A program made the translations under genes and the position numbers. Of a stretch of DNA of 64,000 nt, positions 8,749 through 18,000 are shown one piece after another. Origin of the DNA: Paraburkholderia phenoliruptrix (lineage in GTDB: Bacteria > Pseudomonadota > Gammaproteobacteria > Burkholderiales > Burkholderiaceae); NCBI RefSeq assembly GCF_902859825.1, contig NZ_CADIKB010000002.1, positions 1 through 64,000 on the forward strand. The letters run 5' to 3'. The notes beneath the pieces were generated by a model, which saw nothing but the letters and a program-made list of their open reading frames with translations, did not search any database and had not been told where the DNA came from. Numbering within the stretch: the stretch's first letter is position 1; each line of letters begins with the position of its first letter.

Positions 8749-11700
8749 ATGTTCGACAAAGTTCTCATAGCCAATCGCGGCGCCATTGCCTGCCGCATTC
8801 TGCGCACGCTGCGCGAACTCGATGTGACGGGCGTTGCCGTCTATAGCGAAGCCGATCGCGCCAGTCTGCACGTGACCCAGGCCGCGAGCGCCCACAGTCT
8901 TGGCGAGGGCGCTGCGGCAACGACCTATCTCGACATCGCGAAGATACTGTCGCTCGCGCGCGCTGAAGGCGTACAGGCCATACACCCGGGTTACGGCTTC
9001 CTGTCGGAGAACGCGGCGTTCGCCGAAGCCTGTGAAGCCGCCGGCATTGCATTTATCGGACCGACGCCGAAACAATTGCGCGAGTTCGGACTCAAGCACA
9101 CCGCACGCGCGATTGCCGCGTCACAAGGCGTGCCGATGCTGGAAGGCACGGGCCTGCTCGACGATCTCGCCGCCGCACTCCATGCAGCAGCGCGAATCGG
9201 CTACCCGGTCATGCTGAAAAGCACGGCGGGCGGCGGCGGCATCGGCATGCGTGTCTGTAGCAGTCCGGAACAACTGAGCGCGCACTTCGACGCGGTAAAA
9301 CGCCTTGGCCAGAACAATTTCAGCGACGCGGGCGTGTTCCTCGAAAAGTACATCGAGCGCGCGCGCCATCTCGAAGTTCAGGTTTTCGGCGACGGCCAGG
9401 GTGATGCCATTGCACTGGGCGTGCGCGATTGCTCGGTCCAGCGGCGCAACCAGAAAGTACTCGAAGAAACGCCCGCGCCTAACCTGCCTGACGGAATGGC
9501 CGCTGCGCTCTGCGAGGCGGCACTCAAACTCGCCAGGGCCGTTCATTACCGCTCGGCGGGAACTGTCGAATTCGTCTACGACGCGCTCGCGCAAAAGTTC
9601 TATTTCCTTGAGGTCAACACGCGGCTGCAAGTCGAGCACGGGGTGACTGAACAGGTCTGGAAAGTCGACCTCGTGCGCTGGATGATCGAACTCGCGGCCG
9701 GCACACTCGCGCCGCTTTCCGTTCTCGCGAGCGGCCTTCAGCCGGAAGGCCATGCAATCCAGGCACGCCTGTATGCGGAAGATCCGGGCCGCGACTTCAA
9801 ACCGAGCCCCGGACTTGTGACCGATGTGGCCTTTCCCGCAGCGGACGGAAAGAACCTGCGCATCGATACGTGGATTGAAGCGGGTTGCGATGTGCCGCCC
9901 TATTTTGATCCCATGCTTGCGAAGCTGATTGCGTGGTCGCCGAGCCGCGATGAAGCGCGTCGCACACTCGCCGACGCACTCGCGAGCACGCGGCTGTATG
10001 GTGTGGAGACGAACCGCGACTATCTCCGGCAGATTATCGACGACACGCCGTTTGCCAGCGGCGAGCCGTGGACCCGCTGTCTGGAAACGCTGCGCTATCG
10101 CGCGGCGACTCTGGAGGTGCTGAGCGGCGGCACACAGACCACCGTACAGGACTATCCGGGCCGGCTCGGCTATTGGGCAGTCGGCATTCCTCCTTCGGGA
10201 CCCATGGACAGCCGCGCGTTACGGCTCGCGAATACCTTGCTCGGCAATGAAGCCGGCGCGGCCGCGCTGGAAATCACCATGAGCGGACCGACGCTTCGTT
10301 TCAACACGGACGCCGTCGTCGCGGTCACCGGTGCGGTGTTGCCGGTCACACTCGACGACCAGCCGATTCCGATGAACACCGCGGTGCTCGTGCCCGCAGG
10401 CGCGACGCTCACGCTCGGCAACATTCGAGGCGCGGGCGCGCGGGCCTACCTGTCGGTGCGCGGCGGATTCGACGTGGCGACGTATTTGGGCAGCCGCAGC
10501 ACCTTCACGCTGGGACAGTTCGGCGGCCACGGCGGCCGCGCGCTGCGGGCAGGCGACGTGCTGCATCTTTATCCGCTGACCGACCGCACGAGCGGCACAC
10601 GTTTGCCGACGGCACTGACGGCGGCGCTGCCGGAGGTGCGGGTGTTGCGCGTCATTTACGGTCCGCACGGGGCGCCGGAGTACTTCTCGCCCGATTATGT
10701 GACGCGCTTTTTCAACACCGAATGGGAAATCCATTTCAATTCGAGCCGCACCGGCGTGCGTCTGATTGGACCCAAGCCCGAGTGGGCGCGTGAGGACGGC
10801 GGTGAGGCGGGCCTGCATCCGTCGAACATTCACGACAATCCGTATGCTGTGGGAGCGGTGGATTTCACCGGCGACATGCCCGTTATTCTCGGCCCCGATG
10901 GGCCGAGTCTCGGCGGCTTTGTGTGCCCGGTCACGATCATCGAGGCGGACCTGTGGCAAATCGGTCAGCTCAAAGCCGGCGACAAGGTGCGCTTCGTGCC
11001 GGTGAGCATAGACACGGCCCGCGCAGCCGCGCAGCGCCTCCATCTCGAGACCACATTACTCGGTGCTGAATTCATAGAAGCAGGTGTCGACGCAACACAA
11101 TTGCCACCAGCGTACACGCTGAGTTCACCGATCGTGCTCGACATGGGCGCCGGCCGCGAGCGACTGCTTGGGCGGCTGTCGGGCGACACGCATCTTCTGC
11201 TGGAAGTGGGTCCCGCGGAGCTGGATCTCGAGCTGCGATTCCGCGCGCATGCATTGATGCAGTCGCTCGAATCACTGCGGCTTGACGGCGTAATCGACCT
11301 CACGCCGGGTATCCGCTCGTTGCAGGTTCACTATCGGCCCGATGTTCTCCCGCTGAATGCACTGCTGGAGACGGTTGCGAATACCTGGAAAAAAGTACTG
11401 CTCGTAGAAGATTTGCGAGTACCGTCGCGCATTGTTTATCTGCCGCTCTCGTGGGACGACCCCGCTTGTCAGCTCGCAATCGACAAGTACATGACCACGG
11501 TCAGAAAAGACGCGCCGTGGTGTCCCAGCAACCTGGAGTTTATTCGCCGCATCAATGATCTCGAATCGATCGACGCGCTCAAACAGATCGTCTTCGAAGC
11601 AAGCTATCTGGTGATGGGTCTCGGCGACGTCTACCTCGGCGCGCCGGTCGCGACTCCGCTCGATCCGCGTCATCGGCTGGTCACGACAAAGTACAACCCG

Positions 11701-12372
11701 GCGCGGACGTGGACGGCGGAGAACTCGGTCGGAATTGGCGGTGCCTATCTTTGCGTCTACGGTATGGAAGGGCCCGGCGGCTATCAGTTCGTGGGACGCA
11801 CGCTGCAAATGTGGAACCGCTTTCGTCGAACAGCGGACTTTGCCGGCGAGCCGTATCTGTTGCGCTTTTTCGATCAGATCCGCTTCTACGAAGTACCCGC
11901 TGACGAACTGCTGCGGATTCGCGAGGACTTTCCGCTTGGCCGTTACCCGCTGCGGATAGAAACGACAGAACTGTCACTGACCGACTACATGAGCTTTCTC
12001 GAGCGCGAAGCGGACGGCATCGCTCAATTCCGTTCGCGGCAGCGCGCGGCATTCCAGGCGGAGCGACAACGCTGGCAAGGCACCGAGCATGTCGACGCAG
12101 CAATGGATACACCCATTGCTTCTGACGCGGCGAGTGCGCCTCTTGCCGACGACCAGATCGCCGTCGACAGCGAGATCGCGGGCAATCTCTGGCAGGTACA
12201 CGTGAAGCCGGGCCAGCCCGTGGCAGCAGGCGACGTGCTGCTCATCATCGAATCGATGAAGATGGAAATCGCCGTGACCGCGCAATGCGCAGGCATTATC
12301 GACGAAGTGCACGTCGCGCCCGGCTCGCCGGTGAAGGCGGGACAGCGTGTGGTCGTCATGAGCCGTGCGTGA
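8749..12372 (+). CDS. Biotin-dependent urea/guanidine carboxylase
   Basis: 1207-residue multidomain carboxylase annotated classically as urea carboxylase. Domain order: biotin carboxylase (about residues 1-450, with the ATP-grasp loop KSTAGGGGIGM), carboxyltransferase made of the KipI/AHS2- and AHS1-like halves (about 470-1110), and a C-terminal biotin carrier domain with ESMKMEI, biotinyl-Lys about 1171. The start is set at MFDKVLIANRG, the usual N-terminus of biotin carboxylases; ATG 8731 is also in frame. In this gene order, with DUF1989 partners and a guanidine riboswitch, the preferred substrate is probably guanidine (ATP- and bicarbonate-dependent carboxylation to carboxyguanidine). Urea as a side substrate cannot be excluded from sequence. 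Confidence 0.93.
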   Translation: MFDKVLIANRGAIACRILRTLRELDVTGVAVYSEADRASLHVTQAASAHSLGEGAAATTYLDIAKILSLARAEGVQAIHPGYGFLSENAAFAEACEAAGIAFIGPTPKQLREFGLKHTARAIAASQGVPMLEGTGLLDDLAAALHAAARIGYPVMLKSTAGGGGIGMRVCSSPEQLSAHFDAVKRLGQNNFSDAGVFLEKYIERARHLEVQVFGDGQGDAIALGVRDCSVQRRNQKVLEETPAPNLPDGMAAALCEAALKLARAVHYRSAGTVEFVYDALAQKFYFLEVNTRLQVEHGVTEQVWKVDLVRWMIELAAGTLAPLSVLASGLQPEGHAIQARLYAEDPGRDFKPSPGLVTDVAFPAADGKNLRIDTWIEAGCDVPPYFDPMLAKLIAWSPSRDEARRTLADALASTRLYGVETNRDYLRQIIDDTPFASGEPWTRCLETLRYRAATLEVLSGGTQTTVQDYPGRLGYWAVGIPPSGPMDSRALRLANTLLGNEAGAAALEITMSGPTLRFNTDAVVAVTGAVLPVTLDDQPIPMNTAVLVPAGATLTLGNIRGAGARAYLSVRGGFDVATYLGSRSTFTLGQFGGHGGRALRAGDVLHLYPLTDRTSGTRLPTALTAALPEVRVLRVIYGPHGAPEYFSPDYVTRFFNTEWEIHFNSSRTGVRLIGPKPEWAREDGGEAGLHPSNIHDNPYAVGAVDFTGDMPVILGPDGPSLGGFVCPVTIIEADLWQIGQLKAGDKVRFVPVSIDTARAAAQRLHLETTLLGAEFIEAGVDATQLPPAYTLSSPIVLDMGAGRERLLGRLSGDTHLLLEVGPAELDLELRFRAHALMQSLESLRLDGVIDLTPGIRSLQVHYRPDVLPLNALLETVANTWKKVLLVEDLRVPSRIVYLPLSWDDPACQLAIDKYMTTVRKDAPWCPSNLEFIRRINDLESIDALKQIVFEASYLVMGLGDVYLGAPVATPLDPRHRLVTTKYNPARTWTAENSVGIGGAYLCVYGMEGPGGYQFVGRTLQMWNRFRRTADFAGEPYLLRFFDQIRFYEVPADELLRIREDFPLGRYPLRIETTELSLTDYMSFLEREADGIAQFRSRQRAAFQAERQRWQGTEHVDAAMDTPIASDAASAPLADDQIAVDSEIAGNLWQVHVKPGQPVAAGDVLLIIESMKMEIAVTAQCAGIIDEVHVAPGSPVKAGQRVVVMSRA

Positions 12373-12433
12373 TTGCGCGCCGCATCCTTTTCAGCTCGCG
12401 TACTTTGCAGCAGAACATTCTCGGGAATCTCGC

Positions 12434-14236
12434 ATGACTTCTTTCGACCTGCGTCTTTCGACCTTGCGCGATCACTATCGCAGCGGCGAGACGACGCCAC
12501 GCGCGTTGGTCGCGCAAGTACTTGCGCGCGCCGCATCGTTGAATGACGAATACCGTCTGTTCATACGGCTACTCTCCGAAGCGGAACTCGAACCGTATCT
12601 GGCGCGCCTCGACGAATTTAACGCGGACTCCTTACCGCTTTTCGGCGTTCCATTCGCCATCAAGGACAATATCGATCTTGCCGGCATTCCGACCACTGCG
12701 GCGTGTCCCGCATTCGCCTATGTGCCGGCCGAATCGGCCACGCTCGTAGCCCAATTGGTTGCGCTCGGCGCCGTGCCCATCGGCAAAACGAATCTCGATC
12801 AGTTCGCAACCGGTTTGAACGGCACGCGGTCGCCGTATGGCAAATGCCGCAACAGCGTGCTGCCTGACTATCCGTCGGGCGGTTCGAGTTCCGGTTCGTC
12901 GCTGGCCGTCGCGCTCGGGGTGGCGAGTTTTGCACTCGGCACCGACACCGCCGGTTCCGGACGCGTGCCCGCCGCGCTCAACAACCTCGTCGGACTGAAA
13001 GCGACCAAAGGTCTGCTTTCCACTGCGGGCGTCGTACCGGCATGCCGAACCTTGGACTGCGTAACCTATTTCACCGCGACGGCACAAGAAGCGAGCGAAC
13101 TCTTTGCACTAACCGCATCAGCCGATCCCGCCGACGCCTATAGCCGCGCGAATCCGCAATGGAACGATGCGAGCGCATTCGGCAAGCCGGCGAATTTCCG
13201 CTTCGGCGTGCCACAGCAACTGGAATTTTCCGGCTGCAACGAAAGCCCGGCACTCCTTGCTCGCGTGCGATCGACGCTCGAAGCGATCGGCGGAGAAGCA
13301 ATCGAAATCGACTTCGAGCCGTTTCTTGAAGCGGCGAGGCTTCTTTATGAAGGACCGTGGGTGGCCGAGCGCTACAGCGTGGTCGGTCCCCTGATGGAAG
13401 CCCAACCCGATGCCGCGCTGCCCGTCATTCGCGATGTACTCGCAAAAGCGCCGGGTGCCAGCGCCGTGGAGCTTTTTCGCGCGCAGTATCGGCTGCAAGA
13501 ACTCAAGAAGCAGTGCGATGCCGTTCTTGATGGACTCGACTGCGTGCTCACTCCCGCCTTCCCTCGCCCGGTCACGCTTGCGGAACTCGAAGAGGACCCC
13601 GTTGGTGCGAATTCGCTGCTCGGCTACTACACCAATTTCATGAACCTGCTCGACTATGCGGCCGTCGCCGTGCCTGGCGGGTTCATGAAGAATGGACTGC
13701 CATGGGGCGCGACGCTATTCGGGCGCGCATTCACCGATCAGTATCTGCTCGGCGTGGCGGCGAGCCTTCAGCAAGCGCTGGGCCTGCCGACAGTCGGCGG
13801 CAATTCGTGCAACTACCCGTTGCCTGCCGCGAGAGCGCGTAACGATCGCGTGCGTATCGTGGTCTGCGGCGCGCATCTGGAAGGGCTGCCGTTGAATGGG
13901 CAGCTGACAAGACGCGGCGCACGCCTCGTCAAAAGAACGACCAGTTCGCTGGATTACCGGCTCTATGCACTGCCCGGCGGAGGGATTCGGCGGCCAGCCA
14001 TGGCGCGCGTGCGTGAGGGAGGCGCGGCGATTGCCGTCGAAGTATGGGAGTTGCCGAGTATGGAACTCGGCTCGTTTATCGGCGCAATCCCCGCGCCATT
14101 GGGCCTCGGAAAAGTGGAACTCGCAGATGGGACATGGGAGACCGGGTTCGTCTGCGAGCAGAACGGTCTGCACGATGCAGTGGATATCACGCATGCCGGC
14201 GGCTGGCGTGCGTGGTTAGCGGAGTCGGCAGCCTGA
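12434..14236 (+). CDS. atzF: Allophanate hydrolase
   Basis: 600-residue amidase-signature enzyme that hydrolyses allophanate to ammonia and CO2, the last step of the pathway. The catalytic triad is visible: Lys77 (FAIKDN), cis-Ser151 (GGSSSGSS) and nucleophile Ser175 (GTDTAGSG). The spacing of 74 and 24 residues equals that of characterised AtzF (K91/S165/S189). A C-terminal allophanate-hydrolase domain occupies about residues 450-600. ATG 12434 (MTSFDLRLSTL) is chosen, because an upstream start at 12365 would overlap the carboxylase and lacks family similarity. Confidence 0.93.
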   Translation: MTSFDLRLSTLRDHYRSGETTPRALVAQVLARAASLNDEYRLFIRLLSEAELEPYLARLDEFNADSLPLFGVPFAIKDNIDLAGIPTTAACPAFAYVPAESATLVAQLVALGAVPIGKTNLDQFATGLNGTRSPYGKCRNSVLPDYPSGGSSSGSSLAVALGVASFALGTDTAGSGRVPAALNNLVGLKATKGLLSTAGVVPACRTLDCVTYFTATAQEASELFALTASADPADAYSRANPQWNDASAFGKPANFRFGVPQQLEFSGCNESPALLARVRSTLEAIGGEAIEIDFEPFLEAARLLYEGPWVAERYSVVGPLMEAQPDAALPVIRDVLAKAPGASAVELFRAQYRLQELKKQCDAVLDGLDCVLTPAFPRPVTLAELEEDPVGANSLLGYYTNFMNLLDYAAVAVPGGFMKNGLPWGATLFGRAFTDQYLLGVAASLQQALGLPTVGGNSCNYPLPAARARNDRVRIVVCGAHLEGLPLNGQLTRRGARLVKRTTSSLDYRLYALPGGGIRRPAMARVREGGAAIAVEVWELPSMELGSFIGAIPAPLGLGKVELADGTWETGFVCEQNGLHDAVDITHAGGWRAWLAESAA

Positions 14237-14248
14237 GCTGGGAAAGGA

Positions 14249-14263
14249 GCGGGCACCGCCCGC
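14249..14263. terminator. Small GC hairpin after allophanate hydrolase
   Basis: GCGGGC (14249-14254) and GCCCGC (14258-14263) form a 6-bp stem between two convergent genes. There is no T-run, so this is only a candidate operon end. Confidence 0.3.
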
Positions 14264-14302
14264 ATCCTCACGATGCAGCCGCTTTGCCGGCTCGCGCTCA
14301 CA

Positions 14303-15031
14303 TCACTTGCGCCCCTCCACGGTGATCGACACATAGCGATCCTGTTGCAGACACGCAATCAGTGCGCGCGCGTCGCCCTCCGCGCAATGCGTTCGCGGCT
14401 CGCTCGAACCGACACCCTTCGCGTGAATGATGCTGCCGTCCAACCCGTGCGCCACGAGATAGTCGCGCACGGTGTTGGCGCGCGCGAGCGACAACGGCCC
14501 GTTGATCGATTCGGGACCGAGCCTGTCGGTATGGCCTACCACCGTGACGGCACTCACGTGCTCGTGCTGGCGGATGCGCGCAGCGATCTCGTCGAGTCTG
14601 GCTTTGGCGGCCGGCAACATGGACTCCGGCGACGACTTGCCGAACGGAAACAGCGCATCGCTTTCCAGCGAGAAGTTCTCCAGCGTGGCGGTCTGAGGCG
14701 CAACGGCACCGGTCTCGGCGGGCGCTTTGTTGCTCGGCGCCTCGCCGCATTTGAAGTGCAGAACGCGCGGGTCGCTCCGTTGGTCGTCGGCAGTACGAAC
14801 CACATCGATCCTGTCGATCACCTGAACCGGCTTGTCGCCGCAGATGCGCCGCGCGACGTCCATGCAGGTCGATGCGCCCTCGAACAGTCCGTGGCACTCG
14901 GCGCGGTATATTCTCGCGCCGTTGCGCCAGTCGACCGAATACGCGTTGTAGGTTGGACCGCTCCCTGCCGTGCATCCGGTCACGACCAGCACGGCGGCAG
15001 ACAACAGGCTTGCTAAAAAGAGTCGTTTCAT
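14303..15031 (-). CDS. OmpA-domain lipoprotein downstream of a trimeric autotransporter
   Basis: 242-residue predicted lipoprotein: signal peptide MKRLFLASLLSAAVLVVTGC with lipidated Cys20. The N-terminal half has several Cys and no recognised domain. The C-terminal OmpA-like peptidoglycan-binding domain (about residues 130-240) contains GHTDRLGPESINGPLSLARA with the conserved Asp and Arg positions. It starts 68 nt after the 2070-residue autotransporter on the same strand, so it is probably co-transcribed. The arrangement resembles AtaA-TpgA of Acinetobacter Tol 5, where an OmpA-domain protein anchors the adhesin to peptidoglycan. A second in-frame start (15043) lies four codons upstream. Confidence 0.85.
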   Translation of the reverse strand: MKRLFLASLLSAAVLVVTGCTAGSGPTYNAYSVDWRNGARIYRAECHGLFEGASTCMDVARRICGDKPVQVIDRIDVVRTADDQRSDPRVLHFKCGEAPSNKAPAETGAVAPQTATLENFSLESDALFPFGKSSPESMLPAAKARLDEIAARIRQHEHVSAVTVVGHTDRLGPESINGPLSLARANTVRDYLVAHGLDGSIIHAKGVGSSEPRTHCAEGDARALIACLQQDRYVSITVEGRK

Positions 15032-15098
15032 CAGGTACTCCATAGACTATGTGTAGCGAAGAACGCAGGGCGCGCCGCAGCGGCCCCGCCTTCACGAC

Positions 15099-18000
15099 TT
15101 ACCATTGCATGGCCGCGCCGACGCCGACCGTGGTGCCGCCGGGACTCATGCCGACGCCGGCCTTCATCTTCAGGTTCTCGGTGAGGCGAGCCGTGCCGCC
15201 AATCGCCACCGCCTGATAGCCGCGGAAACCCGCCGTGCCGATACCGAGCGACAGCGTCTTGTCCTTGTCGACTTCCGGAATCATCGTGAGCGCGGTTGCT
15301 GCCGCGATGCCCGAGTACGCGTTGCGCGCCGTCGAGTTGATGCCGTTCTGCAACTCGTTCATGCGTGCGTCCGTGTAAGCGTTGGCCTGGGAAAGCGCGG
15401 CGTTCAGCTGCTGGACGTTGACGGCATCCGTCGGCGCGGTGCCGGCCGCAACGTTGATGACCTGCCGGTTCGTCCCCGCGGAGCCGACTGCCACGACATT
15501 CGCGCGGCCGCCGTCGTTACTGTCCGTGCCGAGCGCGGTGGACCCGGCGCCCGTCGACGTTGCGCCTGCGCCCACCGCGGTCGAGCCGGCGCCCGACGCG
15601 GTCGACCCATTACCGACCGCCGAGCTGTTCGTACCGGACGCCACGGCGCCCTGGCCACCCGCCGACGAGTTCGACCCCGAGGGCGTCGGCGGCGTCGGCG
15701 TGCCGGGCGACGACGAGAAGCTGCCGCCGTTGTTGACCGTCTGCTGGTTGATGAGCGTGGTCAGGCGGCTTGCCACTGCATCGAGCTGCGATACGTTCAC
15801 GGCGTCCGTGCCCGCTTTGCCCGCAGCAAGGCCCGTGATCTGCCGGTTGCCGATGTTCACCTCGCCCGCCGACGACTGCGGACTGCTCAGCCCATACGCG
15901 ATGTAATTGCTCAACGCGCCGACCGTCGTCACGGATCCGGCGCCGAGCGCCACACTGTTCGCGAAGGTGGCGCTCGCGCCGGCGCCCAGCGCGAGCGCGT
16001 CGATTGCACTGCTGTGCGAGGCCGAGCCAATGGCGACGGAACCCGCATTCGCCGCGCTCGCATTCGCGCCCTGAGCAATCGACTGCGCGCCGCTCGCCAC
16101 CGAGCCGCTGCCGAGCGCAATCGCGTCGGCCTGCGCCGAGCTCGCCGCCTGGCCAATGGCAACGCCGCCCGGCGCAGTGGAGTCGACAATGGCGCCGTTG
16201 CCCATGCCCACGCCGTTGTCGCCGTTGACGACGGTGGTTGGGCCAACCGCAATGGACTCCGCGCCGACCGCCAGTGAATCCGCCGCCGTCGAGTTCGCGT
16301 GGAAGTACAGCTGCCCGGTCACTGCAAAGGACGACAACGCGCCCTGCAATTGACGGATGGTGACCGCATCGTGTGCCTGCGTACCGTCGGCGACATTCGT
16401 CAACTGACGATACGTGTTGCCGCTTGCGCTGCCGAACGACACCGCGCCGAGCAGCGTCTGGTCCGCGGTGTTGAACGGAATCGAGTGCGTGCCGTTGGCA
16501 ATCGAGCCCACACCCGACAGCACTGCGCGGTCCGACACGGAACCCGAGCCAATCGCGACGCCGCCCGCCACCGATGCGCTCGACGACGCGCCCAGCGCCA
16601 CCGCGTTGTTCGCAAGCGCCGCCGCGCCATTGCCGCCGGCAAAGCTGCTTGCGCCGCTCGCCGTGGCCGCCACGCCCGCCGCCAGGGCGTTGAGCCCTGT
16701 CGCGCCGTCGTTGTTGTAGTTGCCGCCTTGAGTGCCGCCGTCGTTGACGCTGTAGTAGTGCTTGGCGTTTGCCGTCACCACGCTGGCGAGGTTGTCGACT
16801 GCCTGGTCGGTCGCGTAGAGCTGCGAGCCGTTCACGGCGTCCGTGCTGCTCCCGCTCACGCGGCCCGCAGCCACGTTGGTCACCGTGCGCTCGTGACCGA
16901 CGCTGCCGACACTGACCGTGCTCGTCGGCGACGTGCCGGCATAGGAGTAAGCCGTGCCGTTGATGGTGTCACCCGTAGTCGCCACGGCGGCGGCGCTCGT
17001 CGAGCCGCTGCCGAGCGCCACGTCGTTCGCATTGTTCGCGGACGCGCCCTGGCCGAGCGCCGTGCTGCCGGCGCCCGTGGCCGTCGCGCCGACGCCTGCG
17101 GCCAGTGCGTTCGTGCCGGTTGCACCGTCGTTGTTGTAGTTGCCGCCTTGCGTGCCCCCGTCGTTGACGCTGTAGTAGTGTGTCCTGTCCGCGGCGACGG
17201 TGGTGGCCAGCGCGTCGATAGCCTGGTTGCTCTGGTACAGCTGCGAGCCGTTCACGGCGTCCGTACTGGTCGCGCTCAGGCTGCCGGCGGCCACGTTCTG
17301 GAGCTGCCGCTCGGCGCCCGCCGTGCCCACGCTCACCACGCTGGTCGGATTGGTGCCCGCAAAGCCGTAGACCGTGCCATTGATCGTCGTGCTGGCGGTC
17401 GGCGTGGGCGCGCCGGTTAGCGATCCGGCGCCGAGCGCCACACTGTTCGCGAAGGTGGCGCTCGCGCCGGCGCCCAGCGCGAGCGCGTCGATTGCACTGC
17501 TGTGCGAGGCCGAGCCAATGGCGACGGAACCCGCATTCGCCGCGCTCGCATTCGCGCCCTGAGCAATCGACTGCGCGCCGCTCGCCACCGAGCCGCTGCC
17601 GAGCGCAATCGCGTCGGCCTGCGCCGAGCTCGCCGCCTGGCCAATGGCAACGCCGCCCGGCGCAGTGGAGTCGACAATGGCGCCGTTGCCCATGCCCACG
17701 CCGTTGTCGCCGTTGACGACGGTGGTTGGGCCAACCGCAATGGACTCCGCGCCGACCGCCAGTGAATCCGCCGCCGTCGAGTTCGCGTGGAAGTACAGCT
17801 GCCCGGTCACTGCAAAGGACGACAACGCGCCCTGCAATTGACGGATGGTGACCGCATCGTGTGCCTGCGTACCGTCGGCGACATTCGTCAACTGACGATA
17901 CGTGTTGCCGCTTGCGCTGCCGAACGACACCGCGCCGAGCAGCGTCTGGTCCGCGGTGTTGAACGGAATCGAGTGCGTGCCGTTGGCAATCGAGCCCACA

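Noticed and set aside
4480..14236. Urease-type urea catabolism
   Set aside because: No urease subunit or accessory genes are present; the enzymes are the ATP-dependent carboxylase/allophanate route with deiminase partners.
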